A stretch of 64,000 bases of DNA from Setomelanomma holmii (GCA_010015745.1 ML978199.1:56150-120149); one strand, 5' to 3'; positions 21,365-33,393 are shown, counted from the stretch's first letter. The notes: a model not told the origin generated them from the letters alone. A program made the numbers and translations.

Positions 21365-22930
21365 CTATCTTCCGATCATCTTCAACTCAAGATACCTTGC
21401 GGGAATGAATATCACCGCTGTGACGACAAAGGTGAACTCGTTCGCGATATCACCTCCAGACGCACCGATAAGCTTTCCAAGCGGTCCAACATACCACGTC
21501 TCGACCATTCCCATAACCCACGCAATTATGCCCAAACCAAATGCGACACCCGCCGCGATACCAATAGGAAGTCTGCTAGGATCGTTCCATGCATCCAGAT
21601 CGTAGTTTGCAAAGTTCATCTTGCGGAAGATGACATGCTCGCTGAACAGAATGACAAAGTACTGCGTGCACCAATATCCGAGGAGCGACAAGAAGTTCTC
21701 GAGGTATGCGCTCAAGTTCTCTCGGCCACCCACAGCTAGTGCCATGATGACGGCGAAGCAAATCAAGATCCAGATGAAGCGCGGGACCTTGGCGAAGGGA
21801 CGCGCGAACTGTTGGCATGAGATGGCGGCGCTGTAGATGGAAATGACGTTGACGTTGATGCCGGATAAGACGAGGAGTGTAAGCACCAATTTGGCGAAAC
21901 CGCGAGGATACAACATCTCTTGAATTAGGAAACCAAGTCCTTGGTTCTCGTAGGTATCTTTCCAGTCTGGGCGGTTGTTCATGCCGGAGCTGACAACGCA
22001 ACCCGCAATCATACCGATAGATGTCGGAATCGCGATACCGAAAGTGGTCATGAGGAAGACCCTCCACCTGCTGACATTGACAGGGTAGTGCACGTAGTAG
22101 TCTGAAGCCATGGTCTGCCACGATGTTGAACTTCCGTACACAATGGCGATGAGACTCAGTACAGTACCGCTGAGATCGGCGCCCTTGAGCTCAGTCCGAG
22201 TCTTGTTATCGGCGTACTTTCCAGTTTCGCCGAAGAAGATCATAAAAATGATGAAGAAGACAATCCAGGCGTAGCGCTCGTAGATCAAGATGGCTTTCAG
22301 TCCGATGAACGAGATGAGTGTTGCGACAATGGCGAGGATGACGATGCCGACCACGAGCGAGAGGTGGCCATCAGCCACGGCTGTAAGAGCGAGACCACCA
22401 GTGATACAAGCGACTGCGGCCCAACCTATTTGCACAATGGTATTCAGCGCAGCGATGACTTTGTTGGGCCACCAACCGAACGCATATCGAGAGACGGAGA
22501 TTTGTCGCAGGCCAGTCGGCGCGCCGAAGGTCGCCGCAAATCCAGTGGGTGCAGCACCGAGAAGAGACCCGAAGATGACGATAAGGATAGACTGTTTAAG
22601 CGACAGTCCAAACTCCCAGCCAAGAAATCCAGTCGCGAAGCAGGACGTGTTCATGGTTCCAGACGCCCAGAGCGCGAACATTGAGAACTGCTCGTGCCAT
22701 GGCACAGGTCGCTTGTCCTCAGGCAGCTTGCGGGTGATAGCTTCTGATTCCAGTCCAATCTTTGCATCAAGGCGAGCTTCGAAGTGTCGCAATTTGGCGA
22801 GAATGCCAGTGTCCTGTGATGTGGCGTAACCCACGTCGCAAGGCTCGACAGACCCCGCACTTCCGTCATAGACCTTTTCGTTCGCGTACGCAGGCTTGAC
22901 GCCTTGCGCTCTTTCTTCGTCGGAAGACAT
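21365..22930 (-). CDS. NCS1-family purine-cytosine permease (FCY2/FcyB-like)
   Basis: A single exon of 521 codons from ATG 22928-22930 (MSSDEERAQGVKPAY) to a TAG. A hydrophilic N-terminus of about 85 residues precedes 'PVPWHEQFSMFALWASGTMN' and twelve predicted membrane helices, with NCS1 landmarks 'GAAPTGFAATFGAPTGLRQI', 'SRYAFGWWPNKVIAALN' and 'SSTSWQTMASDYYVHYP'. NCS1 carriers import cytosine, adenine, guanine and hypoxanthine with protons at the plasma membrane. An in-frame GTG upstream extends the frame by five codons but the ATG is preferred. The gene lies divergent to the pogo relic. Confidence 0.93.
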   Translation of the reverse strand: MSSDEERAQGVKPAYANEKVYDGSAGSVEPCDVGYATSQDTGILAKLRHFEARLDAKIGLESEAITRKLPEDKRPVPWHEQFSMFALWASGTMNTSCFATGFLGWEFGLSLKQSILIVIFGSLLGAAPTGFAATFGAPTGLRQISVSRYAFGWWPNKVIAALNTIVQIGWAAVACITGGLALTAVADGHLSLVVGIVILAIVATLISFIGLKAILIYERYAWIVFFIIFMIFFGETGKYADNKTRTELKGADLSGTVLSLIAIVYGSSTSWQTMASDYYVHYPVNVSRWRVFLMTTFGIAIPTSIGMIAGCVVSSGMNNRPDWKDTYENQGLGFLIQEMLYPRGFAKLVLTLLVLSGINVNVISIYSAAISCQQFARPFAKVPRFIWILICFAVIMALAVGGRENLSAYLENFLSLLGYWCTQYFVILFSEHVIFRKMNFANYDLDAWNDPSRLPIGIAAGVAFGLGIIAWVMGMVETWYVGPLGKLIGASGGDIANEFTFVVTAVIFIPARYLELKMIGR

Positions 22931-23284
22931 GTTGACCAGGTCCACCAGTGGAGTAGTCTGCTAAGAAGGGACGATGGTGTTGGACGATCGCAGCGCAGCG
23001 TGGCAGACCCTTATGAATTGTGCCCATGGTGCTGGTTTCGGCGGCTCCATGATAAGACGATCCTGATCCCCACTTCCTTGCAAGCAACTTCCTTTCTTGG
23101 TTTGATCCGAAAAGTCGGGAATGGGCGAAAGAAGATTGATAGGACAATACCGTTGCGCTAGGCGCGTTGCTAGGGCTTATCGCGGACAAGCCGCGCAAGT
23201 AGAAAGCTTGAGAAAGCTTGTTAGTCTCGGTCTCGGCTAACCACCACGGTTAGTCGGGTTGAGTCGCTACTTAATATAATTTAT
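22931..23284. other. Promoter region of the permease and left flank of the pogo relic
   Basis: No gene. Near 23205-23225 there is a direct repeat of GAAAGCTTG, and at 23237-23252 a short palindrome (CTAACC...GGTTAG) that may belong to the transposon border. No target duplication could be defined. Confidence 0.4.
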
Positions 23285-24235
23285 TTCTTGCCCCTCGCGT
23301 CTTCTTACGACCAAGAGCTCTCTACTCACTTCATGAAGACTCAAGGCCTTGTTCCTATGACAAAGAGCGACTTCTTCTTGTTATTCTGGGCTGCGTGGAG
23401 CAGCTGCATGTCAGAGAAGCTTGTTCTGAAGTCCTTTGAAGCCACTGGGATCTTCCCTATAAACCGTGAGGCTGTACTTAAAAGATTCCGGCCAAAGACA
23501 CCAGAAGTAGCAGAAGAAGATGAGGAGCAAGAGCTACAAAGCTCTCTACTTACTAGAGCAGGTTGGAGAAAGATCAGGAGCGCTAGTAACCAGGTAGTCA
23601 AGGAGGGAGAGGAAAGAAGAGCTCAGAAGATCTCGCAGTCTCTCCACCATCTTCAGGTAGACAATGACCTTCTCAGGACTGAGAACGAGAGGCTACAACA
23701 AGCGCTTAAGATTAAGAAGAAGCATAAGAAGAAGGGCAAGGTCCTTGACCTGCAGCAGCGTGAGGAGTATTATGGTGGTGCTGTCCTCTGGTCTCCTAGA
23801 AAGCTCGGGGAATCTGACTTCCGTGAAAGAGTAAAACAACAAGAAGAGGAACAAGAGCAACTCCAAAGAGCAGAGATGAGAGACCTTAAGGCTCAAGCTG
23901 CCTTATCTAAAAAGAAGCAGGCAGAAGAGAAGCGTACAGAGCGAGAGGCAGCTAAAGTGGTGCGGGAGAGAGAGACGGAGAGACTAGCGGCAGAGAGAGC
24001 TAAAACTAAGCGCAAGAAACAGAAGGAAAGAGAGGCTGCAGCCTCTCAAAGATCTCTACAATTATCCTAAAGAGGCAAGAGAGCAGCCTCGCAAAGGGCT
24101 GAGTTAAAGGCAAAGAGAGCGCATTGTGCGCAACCTGCGAAAGTTGGTGGTAGTGGTAGTGAGCCTACAAGCCCACCCCCAACCAAAACCACCACTAGCG
24201 GCCGTAGCGTCCAGATACCCACTAAATATTGGTAG
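23285..24235 (+). mobile_element. Truncated pogo/Fot1-type transposon relic (transposase C-terminus)
   Basis: The frame starts abruptly at 'PLASSYDQELSTHFMKTQ', the part that follows the last catalytic Asp in pogo/Fot1 (DDE_1) transposases, and continues with 'FFLLFWAAWSS' and 'SFEATGIFPINREAVLKRF', then a Lys/Glu-rich coiled coil and the usual tail (TTTSGRSVQIPTKYW, TAG 24233-24235). One in-frame TAA at 24068-24070 sits where CAA is likely. The whole HTH, CENP-B and most of the DDE domain are missing, so this is a 5'-truncated dead copy. Terminal repeats are not evident. Confidence 0.75.
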
Positions 24236-24694
24236 CCCAAACTGATCGCAAGCATCACTTTACTGCTCCACCACAAAATCTCGTGATAATATTTACTGTG
24301 GGTGGCAGTAGAGCTTCATTTTCTACTGTGGGCAAATGGTGTTGGGGTGGCTCGCCTCACCGAGCGGCTCGTGTCAGCGATCGGTACGGTAGCGTAGCCT
24401 TATCGATAATGACCAGCTCCACTCCCCAATTCGCTACAGTGAAGACACATTTCATCGCTAACTCTGCGCCCTAAACACCTACACGACCCCCAATCACATT
24501 CGCCATGCAGTCCTCTTTCGGGGACTTGATTTAAAACTTGTCGACTCCTTCCGAAGACGAAATTCGAATTCCGCCATCAGAACCATTACTAATCTGGCGC
24601 ATATCTCTGGGTATTTTTTCGCGCAGGACTTCAATGCAATCTCTGGTTCGGTACCATTGATTATCCTGATTATCAATTCCAGTTGCGAAGATTC
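24236..24694. other. Intergenic region, nothing recognised
   Basis: About 460 bp between the pogo relic and the end of the membrane-protein gene. Only a short open frame without domain character is present. Confidence 0.45.
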
Positions 24695-26737
24695 TCATTC
24701 ATCGATTCTGACCAGTCGCAGAGTCTTAGGTAGTGCATTCGACCGACCTCGCAGCAATCCGTACACGCCGTCATTCACATAGGACAAAATCGACGGTAGC
24801 CATACCGAAACTGCGACGACCTGCCCAGAAGACCACTCCCTGTGCATAGCGCCTCTATCTATGTAGGCCAGAATCATGGACACGTATATCAAGCAATCAA
24901 GCATGCTTATGAACAGGGCGAGATAAACGAAGGCTCTTAGCCCAACACGCATCTGCCAAGGCTCTACTTTCCCGGCAACGTATCGATCCCATCTCTCTTG
25001 TAGCGGCTTTGGGAAGTTTGTAGAGAGCCAGCTTTGAATCGAGCTCGGTATGATGCGCGGCGTGTATGGCAGCAGATACTTGAGCGCCAGAAATGCCATT
25101 GTAACACCACTGAGCATCGAAGCAACCCAGCTGAATTGCTCCACGCTATTCACTACGCCCCATTCTTTGCACACGTAGGCCGGTGGTTGATATCCACAGG
25201 CCGCTGGCTGAGGTCCAATGTAGTTGTATTTCACGTCTCCCGGGTTCCGTATCAATGGCAGATATCCAGTAACGACCGAAAGAGTCCAAGTGAACGAGGT
25301 GAGGTATACGACGTACGTCAGATCTCGAACCCTGTATAGAAGGAGTGTAGCGAGGACCACAACGTTTGGAAGCGTTCCCGTGAAGCTTGCCAATGCGATG
25401 GCGTTCCTGTCGATGTGCGTTACCGGTTGCCCGCCGGTATACAGCGTCATTAGCGAAGCGACATCAATCGCAATGGCAAAGCAACACTGGGCGCGCTGAA
25501 ACTCATCTAGGGTGATAAGCAGCGACTCTTGTAACCCATTGATGCCAAGCAGGTTTGCACGCAAGTATTCGAGCTTGTCAAAGTCCTTTTCGTTCCGATC
25601 TTCGAAACGTCGTGACATTGGACCCGATGCGATCCGGCAGCACACGAGTGCTATGGGTGCGGCCATGGCCATGGTGATCTGGATGAAGATAGAGGTAATG
25701 ACTCCGACTCCAGCAATATCTGGACTGCTGTATTTCGCCACACCACATATGCTGTCCAAGCAGGGATCGACCCCTCCAGCGGAGAGTAGAGTGCGATTGC
25801 TCACCGTGGTCTCGTCAGCCTTGCACACCGACTTCCCACATGTTTCGGAGTTCTCGCACCAGGCAGCCAGACAAGTCGAGATGAATGTGGTCACTTGGGT
25901 CGATGTCGAAATGTTTAGATCGACATCGTTCTCCTGCAGGTAGGGCTCATATCCAAGAATTCTTGACTCGCGAAAGTCGCGCGTCATGTTCGGAAACAGT
26001 GCGCAGCTCCAGAGATTGATCTGAACCTCATCTGGTGGATATGCGCCCAGAACGGTTCTGGCATCTGTGCAATTTGTGCGACTACCATTTAAATGCTCGA
26101 AGTGATTGAACAGACCTGAATTAGGACTTTCTGCGTTTGCAGTGGCGGTGTAGAAGAATCCTGGATGGCTCGCTATGTCGAATGGTCGAAAGTAAGGTTG
26201 AACCGATCCCGAGTTCGCTGCTTGGATGATCGGCATGAGGCTGAACGGGTACATCGCAGGAACGTGGTTTAAACCATTGCGAAATGGCTGCCAGAACCAC
26301 ACGCGAGGTGGGTGGGCCTGAGTTCTTGAAGATGCCCTTCTTACCGTGAGATCGGGACAAAACCCGCGGAACAGATCTCTCTGTGTTGGTAGTTGATTAA
26401 ATGCATGCTCTGACCAATAAGATGGGTCTTCGTTGATTAGCGCAAAAATGGGTGCTGCGAAAGACATGCAAGGTAGGCGTGTGCGGGCCGCCAAACCACC
26501 TTCAGTGTTCAGACTCCAGCCACCGTTCACATCTACCACACCTCCTAAACTCTTCATCTGACCGCGTCTTCTCGCCTCTGGAGCTTCTCTTCTTGCTTGC
26601 ATCTTTTGCGGCATCTTGCTAGCCTTCAGTTCGTACATATAATTGCAACATGTCTTTTTTTCCCTGGATGCCGAAATCCTTCTTGCGAGCTGCTCCGCGC
26701 CACCCGCCGCCAATTTCAGAACACAGCCCCGCAACAT
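24695..26737 (-). CDS. Uncharacterised polytopic membrane protein with Cys-rich ectodomain
   Basis: A single long frame of 680 codons. The first 90 residues are basic and low in conservation character, so the true start could be internal (for example the Met at 'MKSLGG' or 'MSFAAP'). Residues about 90-330 form an extracellular-looking region with N-glycosylation sequons (NGSRTNCT, NMT, NIS, NRT) and paired cysteines (CLAAWCENSETCGKSVC, DPCLDSICG). After this come about six membrane helices, including 'VGVITSIFIQITMAMAAPI', 'NVVVLATLLLY', 'VVYLTSFTWTLSVVTGYLPL' and 'ALFISMLDCLIYVSMILAYI'. Such proteins are common and unnamed in Pezizomycotina. A sensor or receptor role is only a guess. Confidence 0.75.
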   Translation of the reverse strand: MLRGCVLKLAAGGAEQLARRISASREKKTCCNYMYELKASKMPQKMQARREAPEARRRGQMKSLGGVVDVNGGWSLNTEGGLAARTRLPCMSFAAPIFALINEDPSYWSEHAFNQLPTQRDLFRGFCPDLTVRRASSRTQAHPPRVWFWQPFRNGLNHVPAMYPFSLMPIIQAANSGSVQPYFRPFDIASHPGFFYTATANAESPNSGLFNHFEHLNGSRTNCTDARTVLGAYPPDEVQINLWSCALFPNMTRDFRESRILGYEPYLQENDVDLNISTSTQVTTFISTCLAAWCENSETCGKSVCKADETTVSNRTLLSAGGVDPCLDSICGVAKYSSPDIAGVGVITSIFIQITMAMAAPIALVCCRIASGPMSRRFEDRNEKDFDKLEYLRANLLGINGLQESLLITLDEFQRAQCCFAIAIDVASLMTLYTGGQPVTHIDRNAIALASFTGTLPNVVVLATLLLYRVRDLTYVVYLTSFTWTLSVVTGYLPLIRNPGDVKYNYIGPQPAACGYQPPAYVCKEWGVVNSVEQFSWVASMLSGVTMAFLALKYLLPYTPRIIPSSIQSWLSTNFPKPLQERWDRYVAGKVEPWQMRVGLRAFVYLALFISMLDCLIYVSMILAYIDRGAMHREWSSGQVVAVSVWLPSILSYVNDGVYGLLRGRSNALPKTLRLVRIDE

Positions 26738-27787
26738 GATTCAAGTGCATGCCTTGCATGCCGCATAATACAGTCTGTTGCATTCTCACCTTAAGTTCCG
26801 TTCTCATTACCTAGAGTAAATGTTTACATAACCCTTTCAACTGTGCCATCTCCAGGACAACTCGAATTTACTGAAAATTGAGCGCCAATATGCCGAGCAA
26901 GCTACTACAGCATCACCGAATCAAAGTATCAGAGATCGTACCTGCCTAATAACCATGACCAGAAGTGAAGAGCTCTCTCACGGCATATTGGATCTCTTAT
27001 GGAAAGTATGGAATCGCCGGAGGATGTGAAGGATTGGAGAGGGTTGGCTTGATGCGTATGGTGCATGTGAAGGCATGTGGCTGTCGAATCGCGGGTTTAG
27101 GACGTGTGTATCTATTTCGAGCGATCTTCGATGATACCATATCTTCTACATAGCTTGAGAATGATTAACCAACACCAAACAAAACCTCACACTAAATCGA
27201 TGTCACGATGCTGAATTGACAATGATATTGTCCTCGAAAGCGACGTGTATCGGGAGCATTGAAGTTGAGACATTTCCTACAGGTTGTAACTTGACAACGT
27301 CAATCTCGACAAAAATTTTCAGGATGATCATGAAAGGCGCAGCCTTCTTGCACTATCTTGGTGAGAGGTAGAGCGCAGTACAAAGGCATCGTGCTTTTGC
27401 TCGCTGGCGGTCCGGGTGAGCCTTAGAAGTGGTCAAATTGGTCAATGAGTGCACCATTCGATGTGGACACATGACACGTGGCATACAGAATGGATTTGAT
27501 GCATGTGTAGAGTACAAGACAGAATAGAATGGCGCATTTGTTCAGATCCCATCACAGAATATAGACGACAACACTATGTGCGTAAGTCCATTGTAGGCTT
27601 TCCGGTCGAAGAGTTAACATTCTTGAGCACAGATCTACTGCCACAAGAATAAGAGTACATTGGTCATTAATCTCAGCGCTTCCTCATATTCCCCTAATAT
27701 TATATCCAGCCTCATCATGCCTACCTTCGATCCCAAGTCCGATATCCCACATTTTCTGACCCTCATCATCATAAAGTCCAACAGCCA
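26738..27787. other. Intergenic region, nothing recognised
   Basis: About 1.05 kb with fairly AT-rich stretches and no coding-like frame. It contains the promoter of the membrane-protein gene. Confidence 0.5.
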
Positions 27788-28417
27788 TTAAGAAGTCACG
27801 AATGTCTCTTTGCACATTTCGGTTGGCGTTTGATTTCTGCTTCTGTTCCCTTTCGAAGCGCGGAGCCCGACCGTTAGGTCTGGGCGGGTTGATTCTCGCA
27901 ATGACATTCGAACGTGGCCATGCCCAATCCTTACCGTTGACTCAGTCCGGCGCTGTGACTCCATCTGCAAACCAGATCTCGACCAAGCCATATACACGTA
28001 TAGAGAGCCTACGGGTGCGAACAAGCAGCGATGAATCTGCTGCCCATAAGTCAGTCCGCCTGCAGAAGCCAAGTTGATGGCCCAGACATCGCTGACTCCC
28101 AGACGTGGTTGTCTGACAAGGAAGTTCATGATCGGCATGAGATTCCACGTTCTAGGAGTGTACCACGGAAAGGTGATGAGGAAAGGTCGGCTTGAGCAGT
28201 TAGGGTTAAGCAAGGGCGGTGGCCCGAAGAAGGGGTAGAATGCGTTCAAGGAATTGTCAATGTCTCCGAAATTGACGTTTACCTGTACTTTGCTTGCGAT
28301 GAAACTGCGATATGCTGATCTGAATCTGCTATTGATCTGACCAGGTGAGAGTAAAGCTCGTCGGTATCGCGCATATTCAATTCGCGTAGCTGCTATCTCA
28401 GCTGCATTAGCGACCAA
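27788..28417 (-). pseudogene. ELRN-family remnant lacking the N-terminal motif
   Basis: A 209-codon frame whose start is not fixed. Residues 22-66 (ALLSPGQINSRFRSAYRSF, then SKVQVNVNF and LNAFYPFF) match the second family signature seen in the copies at 16, 39 and 46 kb ('LT-x-x-x-x-x-x-R-x-x-[FY]-R', then a beta strand and a Phe-rich segment). The preceding sequence lacks the LP-x-ELRN-x-IYE motif in any frame that I could connect, so this is probably a partial or decayed paralogue. The last 60 residues look non-homologous and basic. Confidence 0.4.
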
Positions 28418-30888
28418 GGCATATCTGGCCTGTTGTAGCGCATGGCGAGATGGCTATCTAGATTTAGCGTAAACGGATAACGTTGGTCGACAAGAATGCC
28501 CGCGAGCTCAACGCATGCAGATTATGCCCGCTTGGTCACCATGCGAGCGAGTGGACGTCTCCCGCGATTTCTTGGGACCGCACCACTGTGTTCCCGTTTA
28601 TTGATAGACCGAAAAGGACGCTGCACGTGTCGGTAATAGCAGATCACCACATATTTTTATTTTGAGCGGCCGAGGTGAGGTGCAGAGTTGAGAATCTTGT
28701 TGTGTTACCCAAGCTAGTCAGAGCCTGCTGGTCATGACGAGAACTGCTCACATGATGCTTCGAGCTGGACTGTGTTTTCGACAGTGAGCTCGTAATTGTT
28801 CCCGATGGCGTATTGCGTGATGGTTCCATTTGCAGGTCGGCTGCCGAATACGTGCTTTTTGGCTCGCTAGATGTTCGTCAGATCTAGGTAACACATGGCC
28901 TGAAGCACGACACGTACATCAACAGCTAGCGATGGCGAGCTACCTCACGCATCTCTTACTTGAACCCAATACGTTAGTCTCGCCTCGCTGTCCATCTCCG
29001 TAGAATAGAGAGCTTGCCCATCTTTCGTCCCAACAATGAGGTGGTAGAGTAGTGACTGTGCCGATGCCGCAAGACGGCTGCAAGTAAGATGGCGATCATA
29101 TTTATTGACTTGGTAAGAGTTCAAGATATACGTTCGAAGACGTAAGGACAAAACTGCATCGCAAGCGGCATAAGGTCTTGATATGAGAATGGCTTTTGCA
29201 CAGGTGAGAGCAATCGAAAGTGGATTGTAGGGTGCAGTTGCTGTGCAGGGGTGCATTGAGCATTCGGCTCAATCTAGCGACCTTTTCTGCGAATGGGATA
29301 CTATTAGCATAGTGCTAGCAAACACCCACTCAAGCATACTATGCACATTCGGCAATTGCGATATGGCCATTGCAATGCGTGAGACTGCGCGTGATCGAAA
29401 AGCACGCTCTGAATAAGCTTCGATTCGTGAGAAGGAGTAAGAGTCGCTGGTTACAAGTGTGCCTCTTAGGAAGGGTTTCTAGGCTCGTGAGCGTATGAAA
29501 ACTGTATTTCACACTGCCACGCGCGATCGGTCTCGCTGCCCACGCCCTAACCTTCAAAATCCTCGATTGCACGAATCATCAGGATTTCGAGGGTAAGTCC
29601 GTGTTCGCCTTCTGCTAGTGCGAATGATTGCGATGGTCGGAGGACATCCATGGCCGCTCATCACATTGTGAACGCTGAGTCGCGCTGTGTATTGAGACGA
29701 AAGTGAACATAACCGGTTGATTTCTAGTTGCGGTGTTGCCGTGTACGTTTCGACTGGAAGTCCCATTGAATTCCTCAGAGATGAAAGAAAGCGCTTTTGG
29801 AGTATGATATGCATTTCGTCTGCCACTGACATGAGGTGTCCTGGTCGGATCAGACCTGGACAGCGTGACCCAAAAAGACGACATACCATATAACTACACT
29901 GCTGCCATTCCGCGGCGATGTATAATGAGAGAAAGGCTTATCTCGGGGCTGGAAAGTGGATGCATCGATGCAGGAGGTTGTGCCACGAGCTTGTTGCAGT
30001 CGAAGCGGCCATGCGTCTGCGCTGATCCGTCACGCCATCGCTTCTTTGACGATCGTCAGATTCAAGCGAAGTTTGGTCACGAAGAATCCTGCTGCTCCAT
30101 GGCGCTGGATGCTCTATCGCGATGATCCGGTCAGAAAGGTCGATTATGCACTGTCGTGGTCCAGTACGGCAAGTGGGAAAGCACTGCCAGCTCAAAGGGC
30201 CACACGCGGGACCCGGACGTTGACCGGCGCTAACCCTTCGCAGTTCTAGCCCAGGAGCTGGTGAAACGAGCCACCTCTTTCCATCTCACGAAGCATCACA
30301 ATCACGCTCAGGTCCCCTTCAGCATAGGTGGTAATCTTGTTTGTCGGATGCCCACGCGCGATTTCCTCGAAATGCAGCAAGACGCCCATTACGATTGGTG
30401 CTTTGATCACCAAACTGGTTCTACATCGTGACCAAACACCAGGGTGCAGCTTGTCTAGCCTCCTCAATGGTTGTAATCCTAGTACATCCGTGTTTCGGCA
30501 ACCCCGAATTATATTTTCCGACGCCACGGCGAACTTCCCCAGATGTATCCCCGCATCGGCGAACAAAAGTCTCGAGCCATGGAGACCATCTATTGGTGGA
30601 ATGAGGACGGCGCTCGTCCGGAGTCAACTCCTTGAGCGCTTCCCCAGACTCTATCAGCAAAGCTCGTGGTCACTTGAGCATGCACACGACTCAATCGGCT
30701 AGACGACCGCGCTTGAAAGCCATTGCGAACAAGTCCCACACCCTCGTTTCACGAATTTGAGGTCGACTCATTGGAGCGTTTCGAAACGCTCCTTCATCTC
30801 CATCATGGAAAAATTATGCCCTGGAGAATGAAGACACGTCAACTACTGTGCAAGCCACTTGAAACGACGGAGAATGATACCTCGAATT

Positions 30889-30897
30889 GAATATATA
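30889..30897 (+). promoter_or_regulatory. TATA-like box of the polygalacturonase gene
   Basis: GAATATATA lies about 110 bp upstream of the ATG at 31005, a normal distance for fungal genes with a 60-80 nt leader. Sequence match only. Confidence 0.4.
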
Positions 30898-30922
30898 GGT
30901 TACACTATACCAAGCTTTATGA

Positions 30923-30952
30923 TCAAGCAGCCAAGCAGCCAAGCAGACAAGC
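30923..30952 (+). repeat. Short tandem CAAGCAGC/CAAGCAGAC repeat in the 5' leader
   Basis: Three to four CAAGCAG units in tandem, 50-80 bp before the polygalacturonase start codon, probably within the 5' untranslated region. No function can be assigned. Confidence 0.5.
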
Positions 30953-31004
30953 AACGCTCTCAACCACTGAAGTTCTCCACTCACAGTATCAAGCCGTCCT
31001 CGCC

Positions 31005-32203
31005 ATGGTTGCCCTAACTCTTAGCATTCTTCTTGCGTCGCTTTCAGCAACCGCTCTTGCGGCACCTGCTCCAGAGATCACTCCGGCGCCCAAGGCTGCG
31101 ATCGCGAAACGCGCCGCTAGCTGCACGTTCTCGGGCTCTACTGGTGCTGCCTCTGCCTCCAAGTCAGCCACAGCATGCGCCACAATTGTTCTCAATAACG
31201 TTGCTGTTCCTTCTGGCACTACTCTCGACCTTTCCAAATTGGCCGATGATACCACCGTCATCTTCCAGGGAACGACTACTTGGGGCTACAAGGAGTGGGC
31301 GGGCCCACTTCTGAGCATCGGAGGCAACAAAATCACTGTCCAAGGTGCCTCAGGAAGCGTTCTCAATGGTGATGGTGCCCGATGGTGGGATGGAGAGGGC
31401 GGCAATGGCGGCAAGACCAAGCCCAAGTTCTTCTACGCCCATGATCTTACCGACTCAACGATCACCAACCTGAACATCAAGAATACGCCGGTACAAGCTG
31501 TCAGTATTGGTGGCTGCAATGGTCTTACCATCACTGGAATGACTATTGACGACTCTGCCGGAGACACCGATTCGCTTGGCCATAACACCGATGGTTTCGA
31601 CATTGGCACGAGCAGCAACGTTGTTATTGATGGTGCGAAGGTCTACAACCAGGACGATTGCGTTGCCGTCAACTCTGGAACCAGCATCACCTTTCAGAAT
31701 GGCCTATGCTCAGGTGGACACGGTCTTTCTATTGGATCAGTTGGGGGCCGGTCTGACAACACGGTCGATACTGTGACTTTCTACAACAACCAGATCACCA
31801 AGTCTGTCAACGGTATCCGCGTCAAGGCTTCGGTTGGCGACACTGGTACTATCAACAAGGTTACTTACAACAAGATCACCCTATCATCCATCTCCCAGTA
31901 GGTTCTACATGCTATGATTCTTCTTGACCCTGCTAACCCGGCGTCAGGTACGGTATCCTTATCGAGCAGAACTACGATGGTGGCGATCTCAAGGGAACCG
32001 CTGGCACTGGTATCCCGATCACCGGCCTGGTCATTGAGAACGTCTCCGGAACTGGCGCGGTGGCCAGCAGCGGTTACGATGTCGTCATCACCTGCGGAAG
32101 CAGCAGCTCTTGCACTAGCTGGACCTGGAGCAACGTCTCCGTCACCGGCGGAAAGACCTATGGCAGCTGCACCAATGTCCCTAGCGTCACTAAGTGCTCT
32201 TAA
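31005..32203 (+). CDS. Endopolygalacturonase, GH28, secreted
   Basis: Exons 31005-31897 and 31948-32203 around a 50-bp intron (TGCTAACC branch) give 382 residues. Signal peptide MVALTLSILLASLSATALA, then a propeptide ending in a KR site (AAIAKR|AASCTFSG) for kexin cleavage. GH28 catalytic motifs are all present: NTDGFD (first Asp), 'QDDC' (two Asp), 'GGHGLSIGSVGGR' (His) and 'IRVK'. The C-terminal disulfide cysteines are present (CGSSSSC, SCTNVPSVTKCS). The enzyme hydrolyses internal alpha-1,4 bonds of homogalacturonan in plant pectin. This suggests a plant-associated lifestyle. Likely induced by pectin and repressed by glucose, but no site was proven here. Confidence 0.95.
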
Positions 32204-32435
32204 GCGTCTCAAGCCAAGAAGGAGCGCCCATCAAGTGGAAGTCGAGCATAGCGCTTTGGGACCGAAAAGCAAGTATGAGCTCCGAGTTGAGCAGCATGTA
32301 TATTCTTATATATAACTTTATTGCAATGGCGCGTAGGCGCAGTCGCCTGATGGCATTATGACCTATTGGCCATCATCCTTCACGTCAATCCAGCACTCCC
32401 ATCGCGTCAATATACCTTGGCCGCATCAGCATCGC

Positions 32436-32956
32436 TCACAATTTTAACAGGGCTACATACCTCTTGTCTTTATTTTTCAACATCTCCCGCATTTTCTCCT
32501 TTCTCTCCTCATCGTCGTTCCTTGCTTCATCAAGCTTCTCCTGCGGCAGGGGCGCAGGCAGAATCCCATCGTCGGGCGCAAACCACTTCTCCCTCGGCGT
32601 CATCGTCCCATCTACATCTCCGATGTCCTGTTCCCACAGCTTCCTGTACTGCTTGGGAAAGCGCTGTAGGAATGCTTTGACCAGTTCCGGGCCTGTGACA
32701 GGGTCAGCAGTACATTGGACCATCGTGGATTGAAGCAGGACGTACGAAAAGCTTCAGCGGACAACACTTTACGATCCGCTGTGAGTGAACGCATGATGCC
32801 GTCTTTACCTAGAGCAAGGATACCCATGATGTCATACGTGAAGGACTTCAGCATGCTGCTGATTTCTTTCTGGAATGGGTCGTTGACGTCGTGAAGCGGA
32901 ACACATTTCGGTGCGCTAGGTTGTTCTTCATTGTCCATGGTGTCTGACGTTTTCAT
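32436..32956 (-). CDS. Small conserved-looking hypothetical protein
   Basis: Exon 1 32956-32746 and exon 2 32692-32436 are joined by a 53-bp intron (GTACGT donor, CTGACC branch, CACAG acceptor), giving 155 residues in one frame ('SAEAF|RPELVKAF'). The protein is hydrophilic and helical, with 'SSMLKSFTYDIMGILALG', 'KAFLQRFPKQYRKLWEQDIG' and a charged C-terminus (DEARNDDEERKEKMREMLKN). No signal peptide or membrane helix. Consistent splice signals in the right frame support a real gene. Family not recognised. Confidence 0.65.
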
Positions 32957-33393
32957 GAACGATGTTGTAGAACAGGAAGAAAATAATAATTGAGTTTTGC
33001 GACATGATCACAAGGTCTTGAAGAGGCCGCCTATGACCGCTGACAAGGCCGCCCGTGCTAGTCATGTTGCTGTGCTTAAGTCCGCATGCTGTAGTCATGT
33101 ATGCAGAATTCCGAGTATCGTGTATAGAAGTCAAGCATAGAGCACGAAACCTTAATTTTAAAGTAGGCATTGTAAGGAGTTTTGAGTGTTTGGGACAAGT
33201 CAAATTTGTGGTTTTCCATTATGTCGCACTTTTGGATACATTGTCTATAGCAATGACTCCAATATAGAGGCCTGACCACGTGAATTTTACGACTTCGTAG
33301 ATGCAATCCGGTCTTCTCAGAACGTAACACCCCACTACACATTGACCGGTTGAGATGCTGAATCTTACCTTAGTACACTGACAGGTCTATGCT
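32957..33393. other. Intergenic region, nothing recognised
   Basis: AT-richer stretch of about 440 bp between the small hypothetical gene and the end of the broken ELRN-family gene. No coding-like frame. Confidence 0.45.

Larger units (their letters stand above)
28418..31004. other. Large intergenic region with weak reading frames
   Basis: About 2.6 kb. Minus-strand frames at 30246-30566 and 30421-30660 have plausible composition but overlap each other in different frames and show no domain. The right end is the promoter and leader of the polygalacturonase gene. Confidence 0.45.

Noticed and set aside
30246..30702. Overlapping frames on both strands
   Set aside because: Three frames are open over the same bases with none preferred by motif or splicing.
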